A stretch of 64,000 nucleotides of DNA from Mogibacterium sp. (GTDB taxonomy: Bacteria > Bacillota > Clostridia > Peptostreptococcales > Anaerovoracaceae). The stretch spans positions 1-64,000 of the forward strand of contig JAFWFU010000041.1 in assembly GCA_017515425.1 (NCBI GenBank), given 5' to 3'. The translations under genes and the position numbers were made by a program. Position 1 is the first letter of the stretch. Each line of letters starts with the position of its first letter. The notes under the pieces were generated by a model. That model searched no databases. It was given only the letters and a program-made list of their open reading frames with translations, and was not told the origin of the DNA. Below are positions 1-9,519 of the stretch, one piece after another.

Positions 1-1
1 A

Positions 2-3000
2 GGCGTAATCTCGAGCGAGAACCAGAGAGACCAAGTTCTCGGGCATATAACAAGGGAGCTGAAAGCAAGGAGCATGACGAGGGAAGAAGCGAAAAAAGAA
101 ACGCGCTTCTCGCCGCATTATGTATTTGTAATAGACGAGCCACGCCTCATTATAAATCACAGCATAATGGAGCACTTAAAGGAAGAGGGGTCTGACCTCG
201 GATTTTCCTTAATATATACGACGCAGCTAGAAAACAATCTGCTTGAGAACGTAAAGACAATACTCGAGGTTGAGACGAAAGATATTGGGCGCGTAGTGAT
301 GAACGAAGGAGCGCTCGAACATAGAGCCCTAACCTTCTATGACTCAGATATAGACTATGAGACCTTCGCAAGAAGGCTAAAGCCCATAATCCATAACAAG
401 GGCGTGACCACGCAGATACCTGAGGGCATAGGCTTTCTAGAACTATACGGCGCAAAGACGGCTGAGGATATAGATATTAAGGGGCTATGGACATCCAATG
501 CGACGCATAAATCTCTGTCTGTACCGCTCGGAGTAAGAGGCAAAGGAGATATAGTCTATCTCGACCTTCACGAGAGGGCGCACGGACCGCACGGACTCGT
601 CGCAGGTACAACGGGCTCGGGTAAGTCAGAGATACTGCAGTCATATATACTTTCACTTGCATGCAACTTCCACCCGCATGATGTGGGATTTCTTCTCATA
701 GACTATAAAGGCGGCGGCATGGCAAATCTGTTTACAGACCTCCCCCACCTTCTCGGCACAATAACGAACCTCGACGGCTCGGAGAGCATGAGAGCACTCG
801 CATCCATTAAGAGCGAACTGAAACGCCGTCAGGACGTGTTTAACAAAAATGGCGTGAATAACATAAATAAATATTCGCAGAAGTTTAAGTCGGGCGAAGC
901 GAGTGAGCCCATGCCGCACCTCTTTCTTATCTCTGATGAGTTTGCCGAGCTTAAAAAAGAGCAGCCTGACTTTATGGCGGAGCTCGTATCTACGGCGAGA
1001 GTCGGAAGGAGCCTCGGCGTACATCTCATCTTAGCCACGCAAAAGCCGACGGGCGTAGTGGACGATCAGATATGGAGCAACTCGCGCTTTAAGCTCTGCC
1101 TTAAAGTGCAGGACGAGTCGGATTCAAGAGAGCTTCTAAAAAGCCCTGACGCTGCGAATATAACTCAGCCGGGACGAGCTTATCTACAGGTCGGAAACAA
1201 TGAGATATATGAGCTCTTCCAATCCGCATACAGCGGCGGCGCATACGGCACAGAAGCAGAAGAGAATAATATAGACGAGAGGATATATGTATTAAACGAG
1301 CTCGGGCAGGGTCATCTAATAAACGCCGATTTATCTAAAGGCGGCTCTGACAGTCTGAATAAGGTGACTGAGCTTGACGCTGTTGTTAGACGCATAAAGG
1401 AAGTATATGAGGCTGAGCCTTGCGTTCCTGTCGAAAAGCCATGGCTTCCGCCGCTTTCATCCGAGCTGGTAAACGATAGGATACTGAGCTACAGCGCAGG
1501 CGCTCTGCCTGAGGCAAGCTTTGACCTTGGCATAATAGATATGCCGGACAGACAGTCTCAGGAAGTATATACCCACGACTTTTCAGAGTCCGGCAATATG
1601 GTCATCTTCGGGACGTCCAAGGTCGGGAAATCCACAGCGGCGACGAGCGCTATTCTTTCGCTTGCCGCAAAGAATACGCCGGACACTCTGAATATGTATA
1701 TAGTGGACTTTGGAAATGCGGCGCTCTTTTCGCTCAAAGACCTTCCGCAAGTTGCGGACTATATATCCTTTGATGACGCGGAGAAGTTCAGAAAGCTCAG
1801 AAAACTACTCTCAGAGGAAATCTCCACAAGAAAGAGGAAGTTCGCTAAGTCTAATGTGACTACGCTTGAAATGTATAACGACGTCTCAGGCGAGGTTCTC
1901 CCTGCCATAGTTCTTGTTATAGATAACTATGACATTGTAAAAGAAATTGACTATGAGCTTGAGGACTATTTCGTTCAGCTTACAAGAGACGGACTCGGCG
2001 TGGGGATATATACCTTGGCTACTGCGACTAGGGGAAATGCCATGAAGTATGCTGTGCTCAATAACTTCGGCGCCCGTATATGTAACTTCCTATCTGATGA
2101 CAGCGAGATAACATCACTCATAGGACGAAGCGAATACAAACTGTCCGACGTTAAGGGAAGAGCCTTAGTCCCAAGAGCAGAGGCTGTATATCTAATGCAG
2201 GAATACGCTGCCGCGCCAATCGCCGACCCTGCCGTATACCGCGATAAAATAAACGGGATTGTAAGCGAGATTTCCGCGAGAAGCACTTCACGCGCCCGCG
2301 CTATCCCAATGCTGCCGGACAAACTCGAATATTACGACCTCATCAGCAGAAAGAACGCCGAGGGCAGAGCGGAAGATATAGCGCTCGGACTCGACAGCGA
2401 AACAGTTGATGTTACATATCTTGAAAAATCCGGCATTGCGCTTGTCATTGGAGTCTCCGGCAGCGGCAAGACGGCATTGCTAAAGCAAGTTTGCGAGCAG
2501 ATAGATATTGGTAAGCTTTACCTTGCCGACTCTAAGAATGCCGAACTTCATATGTTTAAAGACGAGCTAGGCGACAGATATATCTCAACAGCAGAAGACG
2601 ACATAGAGGGCTTTGTTAAAAAGCTAGACTCAATGGCGTCAAAACGTGAGCAAAGATATCTGACAAGCGACAGGAGCAAGCCGCCGCGGCAGTTCTATGA
2701 GGAGCTTCCAAGAGAATATTTCTTAATTGATGATGTAAACAATCTGGCGGATATAGCCCAATCGCAGTTATCCATGCTCAGCGATGCTATGGATAAAGCA
2801 ATCCGAACGGACGTTAGGATAATTGCAAGTGCAGACCCTAAGAAAGTGCCGGTAGTGGCGCTTGATGACTACACGAAGATGATAAAAAATGCTACATACG
2901 GAATTCTGCTTAGCACAGTAGAGCAGAGTATATTTAACGTAGGATATGTAAAAATGGAATTATCTGAAGACATAGCTGCAATTTATGATAATGGAAGCTT

Positions 3001-3040
3001 ATCTAAAATAAAGATACCGAAAGCTGAGGGACTGATATGA
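2..3040 (+). CDS. essC: Type VII secretion FtsK/SpoIIIE ATPase EssC (5' end cut by window edge)
   Basis: This is the membrane motor of type VIIb secretion, which drives export of WXG/LXG substrates. The frame is already open at base 2 with no stop, so the ATG at 74 is internal and the N-terminal FHA and membrane parts lie off the window. Three FtsK-type ATPase modules are visible. Walker A motifs are GTTGSGKS at 605-628, GTSKVGKS near 1610-1633 and GVSGSGKT near 2450-2473, and a Walker B-like segment (HLFLISDEF) follows the first. Three such modules in this order are typical of EssC rather than of DNA-translocating FtsK. Its stop overlaps the next start (ATGA at 3037-3040), tying it to the small helical protein and the LXG toxin downstream. 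No EsxA, EssA or EssB gene is in view. The variable C-terminal third of EssC usually matches the local substrate set. Confidence 0.93.
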   Translation, partial: GVISSENQRDQVLGHITRELKARSMTREEAKKETRFSPHYVFVIDEPRLIINHSIMEHLKEEGSDLGFSLIYTTQLENNLLENVKTILEVETKDIGRVVMNEGALEHRALTFYDSDIDYETFARRLKPIIHNKGVTTQIPEGIGFLELYGAKTAEDIDIKGLWTSNATHKSLSVPLGVRGKGDIVYLDLHERAHGPHGLVAGTTGSGKSEILQSYILSLACNFHPHDVGFLLIDYKGGGMANLFTDLPHLLGTITNLDGSESMRALASIKSELKRRQDVFNKNGVNNINKYSQKFKSGEASEPMPHLFLISDEFAELKKEQPDFMAELVSTARVGRSLGVHLILATQKPTGVVDDQIWSNSRFKLCLKVQDESDSRELLKSPDAANITQPGRAYLQVGNNEIYELFQSAYSGGAYGTEAEENNIDERIYVLNELGQGHLINADLSKGGSDSLNKVTELDAVVRRIKEVYEAEPCVPVEKPWLPPLSSELVNDRILSYSAGALPEASFDLGIIDMPDRQSQEVYTHDFSESGNMVIFGTSKVGKSTAATSAILSLAAKNTPDTLNMYIVDFGNAALFSLKDLPQVADYISFDDAEKFRKLRKLLSEEISTRKRKFAKSNVTTLEMYNDVSGEVLPAIVLVIDNYDIVKEIDYELEDYFVQLTRDGLGVGIYTLATATRGNAMKYAVLNNFGARICNFLSDDSEITSLIGRSEYKLSDVKGRALVPRAEAVYLMQEYAAAPIADPAVYRDKINGIVSEISARSTSRARAIPMLPDKLEYYDLISRKNAEGRAEDIALGLDSETVDVTYLEKSGIALVIGVSGSGKTALLKQVCEQIDIGKLYLADSKNAELHMFKDELGDRYISTAEDDIEGFVKKLDSMASKREQRYLTSDRSKPPRQFYEELPREYFLIDDVNNLADIAQSQLSMLSDAMDKAIRTDVRIIASADPKKVPVVALDDYTKMIKNATYGILLSTVEQSIFNVGYVKMELSEDIAAIYDNGSLSKIKIPKAEGLI

Positions 3041-3354
3041 CAAAAGAAATATCTAAGGATGAAAAGAAAGAAATCATAGAGAATATTGAAGAAGAGATAT
3101 CTGAATTAAACATAAACATCCGAAAGCTGAATGAAGAACTCGAAGATATACATAACCTTAAGAGCGAAGCCGACCAAACATATGACGAGATATTGGAATA
3201 CTGGAAAGGAGAACCAGCTTTTAAGATGCTCAGCGAAGCGGATGATGAGAGACGAGAGCAATTCAGAATACTTATTCAAAACAGAGAAGATGAATTGCAA
3301 GAGGCTGAATCTAAGAAAAAGAGACTTATAGATAAAAAGGAAGATATTAGATAA
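3037..3354 (+). CDS. Small coiled-coil protein, LXG-associated targeting factor candidate (DUF5082-like)
   Basis: A 105-residue, highly charged, almost wholly helical protein without signal peptide or membrane segment. It resembles two long helices separated near residue 56 by the sequence YWKGEPAF, a WXG-like turn of the kind seen in WXG100 and DUF5082/YwqH-type proteins. In type VIIb loci such small helical proteins sit just before LXG toxin genes and bind the LXG domain to bring it to EssC. The start overlaps the essC stop by four bases, implying translational coupling. The family assignment rests on length, helix-WxG-helix layout and position. A plain WXG100 protein is the alternative. 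Confidence 0.7.
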   Translation: MTKEISKDEKKEIIENIEEEISELNINIRKLNEELEDIHNLKSEADQTYDEILEYWKGEPAFKMLSEADDERREQFRILIQNREDELQEAESKKKRLIDKKEDIR

Positions 3355-3379
3355 TTTAGGATTTGGGAGGAATAGGATA

Positions 3380-3685
3380 ATGGGAAATCGAGTAATAAAA
3401 ATAGACGCATCTGCTGTGAGTGTTCATACAATGAGACTTAATACAAAGAATAGCAATTTAAGAAGTAAAGCCTCAAACAGCTTTTTATTTGGAGGCAAGA
3501 CAAACTTTACAGGGTACACAAAAGGCATAGCGTGTAGAAAAGATTTTGGAGATGTTATAATCACGTTGGTCAAAAAAATTGAACAAGACTGTAAGAATGT
3601 CAACTATGCTGCTGCTGAACTCAATGGAATGGATGCGGAAATATCTAAAAAGCTGGATGGCAAAGGATTATTTTTGAATATATAA
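3380..3685 (+). CDS. Small protein preceding LXG toxin (DUF5344/WXG100-like candidate)
   Basis: A 101-residue protein with a good ribosome binding site (GGGAGG before the ATG at 3380). The first half has a short beta-like start (VIKIDASAV) and polar sequence, and the second half is a probable helix ending in KLDGKGLF. I do not recognise it firmly. Its size and its place between a coiled-coil partner and an LXG toxin match the second LXG-associated small protein (DUF5344/YwqI-like) of type VIIb operons. Its likely job is as a chaperone or targeting partner for the toxin gene that starts 25 bases later. Function is inferred from context only. Confidence 0.55.
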   Translation: MGNRVIKIDASAVSVHTMRLNTKNSNLRSKASNSFLFGGKTNFTGYTKGIACRKDFGDVIITLVKKIEQDCKNVNYAAAELNGMDAEISKKLDGKGLFLNI

Positions 3686-3710
3686 TTAGATAGGAAGAGA
3701 GGGACAGCAA

Positions 3711-6700
3711 ATGTCGTTATATTTGAAGAAAAGCAGAATGCGCAGTACACTTCGACAGATAAAACAGGATGCAGCAGCTATAGCAAAAGCAGCAAACGAG
3801 ATAAACAAAGAAATATTAGCTTTTTCTAATGATAAAAACCTTGATGGGGAGATGATTGAGTCAGCAAAAGAACGTTTTGGTGATGTTTATTATACTACTC
3901 TCTTGATGATTATCCAGGCTTGTGATTCACTAAAGACCGGCGCAGACAATTTGATAGGAAAGCTTGATGCGCCATTTCCAATAGATGGGAATAAAATGGA
4001 TGTGAAAGAACTTATAAAGCAAAAGGAAAAACTGGAAAAGCAAGTAAGGTTATACAACGAAAGAAAAGAAGAGGGAGATCCGGGTGGTATATTTCAGACC
4101 TTAATTAACAAAGATACAGCTCTTATAAAACAATATGAGGAAACCATAAAGCAGATGTATGAAAGAAATACTGCTACAAGAACTTACTTCAATAGCAGCG
4201 AGAACTTAATAAAAAAACTTAAATCTGTGATAAATGGAATTGAAGTAGGCTATGTTAAGAACGAAAAAGGCGACCCAGTATTCACAAACACAAAGACAAT
4301 AGGTGGTATAAACCTTACGCAAATAAAAAGAGATCTTGAATTTACATACGCAGATGACAAGATTATGAAAGCCAAGTTTGACCCTGTAAATATGGCAACA
4401 GGCTGTTATGTCTATGACAAAAACTTTCTGAAAACAGAGGGAGAGATTTCTCTTTCGTTTGAAGTACGCTACAATAGCACAGACCCCAATACACAATCAC
4501 TCGGCAGAGGCTGGGGTCATAATCACGATATACGCTTAGAAGAAAAAGAAGATAAGATTGAGCTTAGATTAAGAGCAGAGAGAACGGAAGACTATCTGAA
4601 AAATGGAGACATAATTGTAAGTGCAGACGGCTTTTCAGGTAGAAGACTTGAGAAATCGGATAGCGAAGGCTGTTCATATATATATACAGACGAGGAGAGA
4701 AATAAATATCTTTTCAATGCAGACGGACAGTGTATTAAGATAACAGACGGTGAAGGCTTTGCTATCCATTACGGCTATGAAGATAAGAAACTTACTTCAG
4801 TAGATACGGACTTTGGTACAGGCTATAGGTTTAGATACGAGGAAGAAAGGCTTATAGAGGTGTCTGACCTTGCAGAGCGAAAAATTAAGTTCGAATATGA
4901 AGATGAAAAACTAACTTCAATTATCGACGAGTGTGGCGAAGAATACAGATATGAGTATGATGACTTTGACAAAATGTGCAAGGTCATAAATGCAAGAGGC
5001 ACAGTAAATCTCTTGAATACATATGACGGTCTTGGTCGTGTCCTAAAACAGGAATTTCCTGATGATGGAAAGACTCGCTTTGAGTATCTGGAAGATAAAG
5101 GAACGATAAAGGTTATTTCACAGGATGGAACATCATCAGAATATGAGCATGATGAAAAGTACAGAAGTACGGAAGAAAGATACAGAAAAGGCAGTGAGAA
5201 ATATGCATATGATGATGCAAATAACAAGATAAGCGAAACAGATAAAAACGGAAACGAAACAAAATACGAATACGACGACATAGGAAACTGCATAGCAGAG
5301 ATAACTGCACTCGGAGACAGATATGAATACGAGTATGACGAAGATGGTAGAGAAGTAAAATTTTCTCTAAACGGAAATACGCTAAAAGCTTTCGAGTATA
5401 ACGAAAAGGGCAGACTTATATCTGAAATAGATGCGCTTGGAAGGAGCGTTATGTCTGACTATGACGATAGAAATCTATTAAAAACAATTACCCTTGAGGA
5501 TGGAACAATTATTCGCTATGAATATGACTTACAAGGGAATATCTCAAAGCTCATTGATGAAAATGGAAACGAATGGAAATATCGCTACGATAAACTAAAC
5601 CGCGTAACGGAAGCTATTGACGGCAACGGTAATCAGGAATCATTTGAGTATAACAATAGAAACGAAATAACAAGGACGACAAACGCTGCCGGAGACAGCA
5701 GAATATATGAGTACAACGAGTCAGGAAAGCTTACACATTGCATAGACTTTGACGGCAATGAAGAATTTGCCGAGTATAACGAACTTAATAAGATATCCAA
5801 GTACACGGATAAAGACGGTTTTGTTACCCTCTTCGAGTATGACAAAATGTGGAATTTGTCAAAGACAGTCGATGCCGAAGGCGGAGTAAATCTGTTTACC
5901 TATGACGGAGAAGGCAGAGTAATAAGCGTAACAGACGCTAATTTCAACACGAGAGAATATTCAAGAGATGCAAATGGAAATGTCATAAGAGAATCAGACG
6001 AAGACGGAAACTACACCAAATACGAATATGATGCTCTAAACAGAATGACGACTGTAATATATAAGGACGGCACGGAAGAGCATACAGAGTATGACGCACT
6101 CGGAAACGAGATTAAATTTACAGATGCCGCGGGTAATGAGTGGCAGAGCGAATACAACCTTGAAGGAGAATTACTAAAAGAAATAAATCCTGAAAATCTA
6201 GAGACCATATATGAGTATGACCTGAGAGGCAGACTTATAAAAGAACAGACAGATGACATTGTTATATCTTATGAATATGACAGAGCGGGAAATCTTACAA
6301 AGATTACATATGCTGACGGCACAATCGACGAGCGCGCATATGATGCGAACGGGAACATGACAGCAAGAGCCATAGGCGGTGTAAACTTCGCATTTGAATA
6401 TGACAGTCTTGATAGGATGACCGCCGTTATACGAGAAGATGAATACATCAAAACTTTTGAGTACGATAAGGTCGGGAACAGAGTAGCTGTAACCGACGCG
6501 CTCGGCAATACCACAAGATATATCCGATCAAAGGCAGGAGACATCTTGACGGCCATAGACCCACTTGGTAACGAGACGCATTACAGCTATGACAAATGCC
6601 ACAGACTCATCGGCATAGACCAGGGAGAGGGCAGGGTAACGACATATACAAGAGACGCTGTCGGAAACGTGCTGATAGTAACAGACGCACTCGGAAACAC

Positions 6701-8678
6701 CGAAAAATATGAGTACGACTGCAATAACCAAGTAATCGCCAAAACGGATATGGATGGCAACAGAACCACCATTAAACGCAATATATACGGTGACGTTGCT
6801 AAGATTAAGTATGCAGATTCTACAGAAGTAGAGTATTCCTATGACTCACTCAGAAGATTAAAAGAGGTAAAAGACTCGCTCGGAGTAACAACTATCGAGC
6901 GTGACATACTCGGACGTGAGACGAAGATAACAGACCACAAAGGCAGAGCCGTCTCATACAGCTACGACAGACTCGGAAACCGTACAAGCATATGCTATGC
7001 AAACGGTAAAGTCGTAAATTATTCGTATGGTAAAGACAAGCTAGAAAGCATAATATCGGGAGACAGCAAGACAGAACTCATATACGACGCAACCGGAAGA
7101 CTGAGTTTAAAAAAGAACGGATTAGGAGAGACCGCATATACATACAACAAGCTGGGATTGCCTGATAGTCTCACAATCACAGAGGGCGGAAATGTCATAG
7201 ACAGCTTCAAATACAGCTATAACGCGAACGGAGATATTTCACGCGTAGAGCAGATTAGGCAAGGACTACCAGAAGAAAGCGGTAACTATGATTACAGCTA
7301 TGACGCTCTGGGCAGATTAGCAGAGGTAAATAAAAACGGAGAAACCATAAGAGCATACACATACGATGCCTTTGGTAACAGACTCAGCAAGACCGAATTT
7401 GGCAGGACTACAAAATACGCATATAACGCGGCAAATCAGCTTATATCCATGGCAGATGGAGAAATTGAGACCATATTTGCATATGATAAGCGAGGAAACA
7501 TAGTACAAAAAACTGCTGGAAATGCTATATCTACATTCAAATACAGCGCGGCGGGTAGGCTTGCGTCAGCAACAAACAGCGACGGTCTTTCTGCACGCTA
7601 TGCATACAATGGTCTCGGCTTCAGAGTATCTAAGACATCAGGAAATGAGAACATCGACTATATCCTAGACCAAACGATAATGTATAACAACTTACTGGAA
7701 GAGGTAAGCAAAGACACATCAAGAGAGTATATTTGGCAAGACGATACACTCATAGAAGAAAGCGGTAAGACTGTATATACTGACAGAATAGGCACGGCAA
7801 TCAGAGTAGGCGGCACATCATACGCCTATGATGAATTTGGTGTGCCGCTTTGTGATGTAAAAGGTATGGGCTTTATAGGCTATATGCAGGATGAAATAAC
7901 GGGCACATTCTTCGCCCAAGCCAGAGAGTATACGCCTGAAACCGGACGCTTCGCAGGACGCGATATTCTCAAAGGAGATGCAGCAATTCCAAGAAGTCTA
8001 AACGAATATACATACTGCCATAATAATCCTATGGGATTTGTAGATTTCAACGGAATGGATGAGGCCAGACCTCTTTTCTCTGAGGGGGCAAAAGAGAGAG
8101 GTATACAAACCTTGGAATCCATAGGAGTATCGGAAGTAGTAAATCAAATAGAATTACTCCTTGATCGCGAATTGAAAAAAAGAAAAATCGACAAAGATTA
8201 TAATAAAAATGTATCAGATATAGAAAAGAAGAAGGTGAGACTTAGAGAAAGGGATTACTCAAAAAAGGTAAAGCACCAAAAGCTGACCGAGCTGCAAAGA
8301 AAGCTGCAAAAATATGGCAAAGAAAAAATTGAAAAAATAGAAGAAATTAATTCGAAATATAAAAATGATGCTCTGAAAAAGCCTAAAAAAATTACCAAGA
8401 GTGTTGTAAAGGGAATTGCCAAGGCCAGTATAGTCGGAGGCCTAATTGATGCAGGAATAGGAATGATTGATGATTATCGTGATGGTGCATCAACGACCAA
8501 AATGCTGAGCAATGCCAAAGTTAACTTCGCCTTTGGGTTTGCAGAGGGAGCGGTAGTAGCTGTATCTTTTGCGGTAAACCCTGTTGCGGGTGCATTTGCG
8601 CTTTTAGGTGTAATTATTTATGAGATGGCATTTGATCATAGAGATACTGCTAAAAAAGCAGAAAACAGCTTAGAGTAA
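3711..8678 (+). CDS. LXG-RHS polymorphic toxin with putative membrane-active tip
   Basis: A 1655-residue secreted polymorphic toxin. Residues 1 to about 215 are helical and carry an LXG motif (LDG at 44-46 followed by SAKERFGDVYY), the type VIIb export signal. A DUF6531-type module begins near residue 224 (FDPVNMATGCYVY, then YNSTDPNTQSLGRGWGHNH). About 1100 residues of RHS/YD repeats (YEYD-LGR-type) follow and end in the RHS core signature NEYTYCHNNPMGFVDFNG near residues 1431-1448. That signature has DFNG where DPxG is usual. RHS shells usually encapsulate the toxin. The roughly 205-residue tip has a lysine-rich coiled coil, then Gly/Ala-rich hydrophobic segments (about 1565-1640) that look membrane-inserting. 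No nuclease or deaminase motif is seen. The membrane-protein neighbours fit immunity to a membrane-targeting toxin. A good RBS (GGAAGAGAGG) precedes the ATG. Confidence 0.88.
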   Translation: MSLYLKKSRMRSTLRQIKQDAAAIAKAANEINKEILAFSNDKNLDGEMIESAKERFGDVYYTTLLMIIQACDSLKTGADNLIGKLDAPFPIDGNKMDVKELIKQKEKLEKQVRLYNERKEEGDPGGIFQTLINKDTALIKQYEETIKQMYERNTATRTYFNSSENLIKKLKSVINGIEVGYVKNEKGDPVFTNTKTIGGINLTQIKRDLEFTYADDKIMKAKFDPVNMATGCYVYDKNFLKTEGEISLSFEVRYNSTDPNTQSLGRGWGHNHDIRLEEKEDKIELRLRAERTEDYLKNGDIIVSADGFSGRRLEKSDSEGCSYIYTDEERNKYLFNADGQCIKITDGEGFAIHYGYEDKKLTSVDTDFGTGYRFRYEEERLIEVSDLAERKIKFEYEDEKLTSIIDECGEEYRYEYDDFDKMCKVINARGTVNLLNTYDGLGRVLKQEFPDDGKTRFEYLEDKGTIKVISQDGTSSEYEHDEKYRSTEERYRKGSEKYAYDDANNKISETDKNGNETKYEYDDIGNCIAEITALGDRYEYEYDEDGREVKFSLNGNTLKAFEYNEKGRLISEIDALGRSVMSDYDDRNLLKTITLEDGTIIRYEYDLQGNISKLIDENGNEWKYRYDKLNRVTEAIDGNGNQESFEYNNRNEITRTTNAAGDSRIYEYNESGKLTHCIDFDGNEEFAEYNELNKISKYTDKDGFVTLFEYDKMWNLSKTVDAEGGVNLFTYDGEGRVISVTDANFNTREYSRDANGNVIRESDEDGNYTKYEYDALNRMTTVIYKDGTEEHTEYDALGNEIKFTDAAGNEWQSEYNLEGELLKEINPENLETIYEYDLRGRLIKEQTDDIVISYEYDRAGNLTKITYADGTIDERAYDANGNMTARAIGGVNFAFEYDSLDRMTAVIREDEYIKTFEYDKVGNRVAVTDALGNTTRYIRSKAGDILTAIDPLGNETHYSYDKCHRLIGIDQGEGRVTTYTRDAVGNVLIVTDALGNTEKYEYDCNNQVIAKTDMDGNRTTIKRNIYGDVAKIKYADSTEVEYSYDSLRRLKEVKDSLGVTTIERDILGRETKITDHKGRAVSYSYDRLGNRTSICYANGKVVNYSYGKDKLESIISGDSKTELIYDATGRLSLKKNGLGETAYTYNKLGLPDSLTITEGGNVIDSFKYSYNANGDISRVEQIRQGLPEESGNYDYSYDALGRLAEVNKNGETIRAYTYDAFGNRLSKTEFGRTTKYAYNAANQLISMADGEIETIFAYDKRGNIVQKTAGNAISTFKYSAAGRLASATNSDGLSARYAYNGLGFRVSKTSGNENIDYILDQTIMYNNLLEEVSKDTSREYIWQDDTLIEESGKTVYTDRIGTAIRVGGTSYAYDEFGVPLCDVKGMGFIGYMQDEITGTFFAQAREYTPETGRFAGRDILKGDAAIPRSLNEYTYCHNNPMGFVDFNGMDEARPLFSEGAKERGIQTLESIGVSEVVNQIELLLDRELKKRKIDKDYNKNVSDIEKKKVRLRERDYSKKVKHQKLTELQRKLQKYGKEKIEKIEEINSKYKNDALKKPKKITKSVVKGIAKASIVGGLIDAGIGMIDDYRDGASTTKMLSNAKVNFAFGFAEGAVVAVSFAVNPVAGAFALLGVIIYEMAFDHRDTAKKAENSLE

Positions 8679-8690
8679 GAGGAGAGCATT

Positions 8691-9413
8691 ATGAATGAGA
8701 GAAATAATATTGGCGCATTTATTTCATATCACAATATTATCAGACCAGTGGAGTTTACGCTTTTTGGATTGGTGTTTGCACCATGTATGATGATGCTGTT
8801 CTCTCTTCTTTTTCTAATTAGTCCGCCGAAGATACTAGAAGCATCTTTATCACATTACATAGGATTTGCGGGAGAAGTATTATCTATAACTATGTTGTCA
8901 GTAGGCATATTTATCAGAAAAAGACTTCTTGAAAACAAAGATGTGCAACAAGGAAAAACCTTGTACCTTGCTCAAATATATCTATATGTATATTGTGTAT
9001 TGTGTGGGATAATGTTTTTTTTCGTAAGTATGGTGACTTTTAATGGAATGAAGCTATTACCGATTTCAATAGGTACAGTGGCTTTATTAACCGGAATAAC
9101 GATTGTATGCACATATGCTTTTATTAAAAAAAGCATTAGAAATGGAAAATACTTTGATAAAAATAATGTAAACGAAAAGATGATAGCATTCTCCACCTCG
9201 ACAGCATGTATAGCACTATGTATGCTGGCTCTTCATATTATGAAAAGATTACTTAATGGCTTCGGCCTTATTATAATATGTATCATACTGATAGAAGCGG
9301 TATCTGCATTAGCATTTATATACTACCTAAAACTAAAATATGCAAAAAAATATGACCTTGAAGAGTATTTACCTGTTAAACCATTGCCGAACGCATATAC
9401 AAATTGGCAATAG
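8691..9413 (+). CDS. Putative immunity protein to the RHS toxin tip, multi-membrane
   Basis: A 240-residue integral membrane protein with about six hydrophobic segments, a short cytoplasmic start (NIGAFISYHNIIRP) and a charged end (YYLKLKYAKKYDLEEYLP). It starts 12 bases after the toxin stop behind a strong RBS (AAGAGGAGAG). A membrane protein of unknown family placed directly after a polymorphic toxin, and paralogous to the next gene, is best read as the cognate immunity protein. Its membrane location fits a toxin with a hydrophobic, glycine-rich tip. No enzymatic motif is visible. The immunity role is inferred from position and pairing. Confidence 0.72.
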   Translation: MNERNNIGAFISYHNIIRPVEFTLFGLVFAPCMMMLFSLLFLISPPKILEASLSHYIGFAGEVLSITMLSVGIFIRKRLLENKDVQQGKTLYLAQIYLYVYCVLCGIMFFFVSMVTFNGMKLLPISIGTVALLTGITIVCTYAFIKKSIRNGKYFDKNNVNEKMIAFSTSTACIALCMLALHIMKRLLNGFGLIIICIILIEAVSALAFIYYLKLKYAKKYDLEEYLPVKPLPNAYTNWQ

Positions 9414-9510
9414 AGTACATATTAAAGCAGACGATGATATACATACTAATCAGAGTAGAGCTTTTGATCCAAGAAAGCCGTTCATGGATGCTGACAACAG
9501 TCTGGAATAG
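9414..9510 (+). pseudogene. Remnant of a displaced RHS toxin tip (last ~31 codons)
   Basis: The 97 bases between the two immunity genes are open in the frame that ends at the TAG of 9508-9510. They finish A-D-N-S-L-E-stop, which parallels the end of the intact toxin, A-E-N-S-L-E-stop at 8661-8678. The codons differ mainly at third positions (AGC/AGT, TTA/CTG, GAG/GAA), as expected for homologous coding sequence, and both ends are followed by paralogous immunity starts. There is no start codon, RBS or RHS shell. This is the layout of an orphan toxin tip kept beside its immunity gene after replacement by recombination. Only the last six residues match clearly, so the exact left border is unknown. 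Confidence 0.5.
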
Positions 9511-9519
9511 GTGAATGCT

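Noticed and set aside
4823..5293. Minus-strand Ser/Tyr/Phe-rich frame inside the RHS gene
   Set aside because: Composition is the antisense image of the YD repeats (repeated GAATATGA-type codons), with no independent gene features.
4900..7700. Tandem DNA repeats in the RHS gene
   Set aside because: Periodicity is at the protein level (YD repeats) with diverged codons. It is explained by the RHS fold and is not a mobile or satellite repeat.
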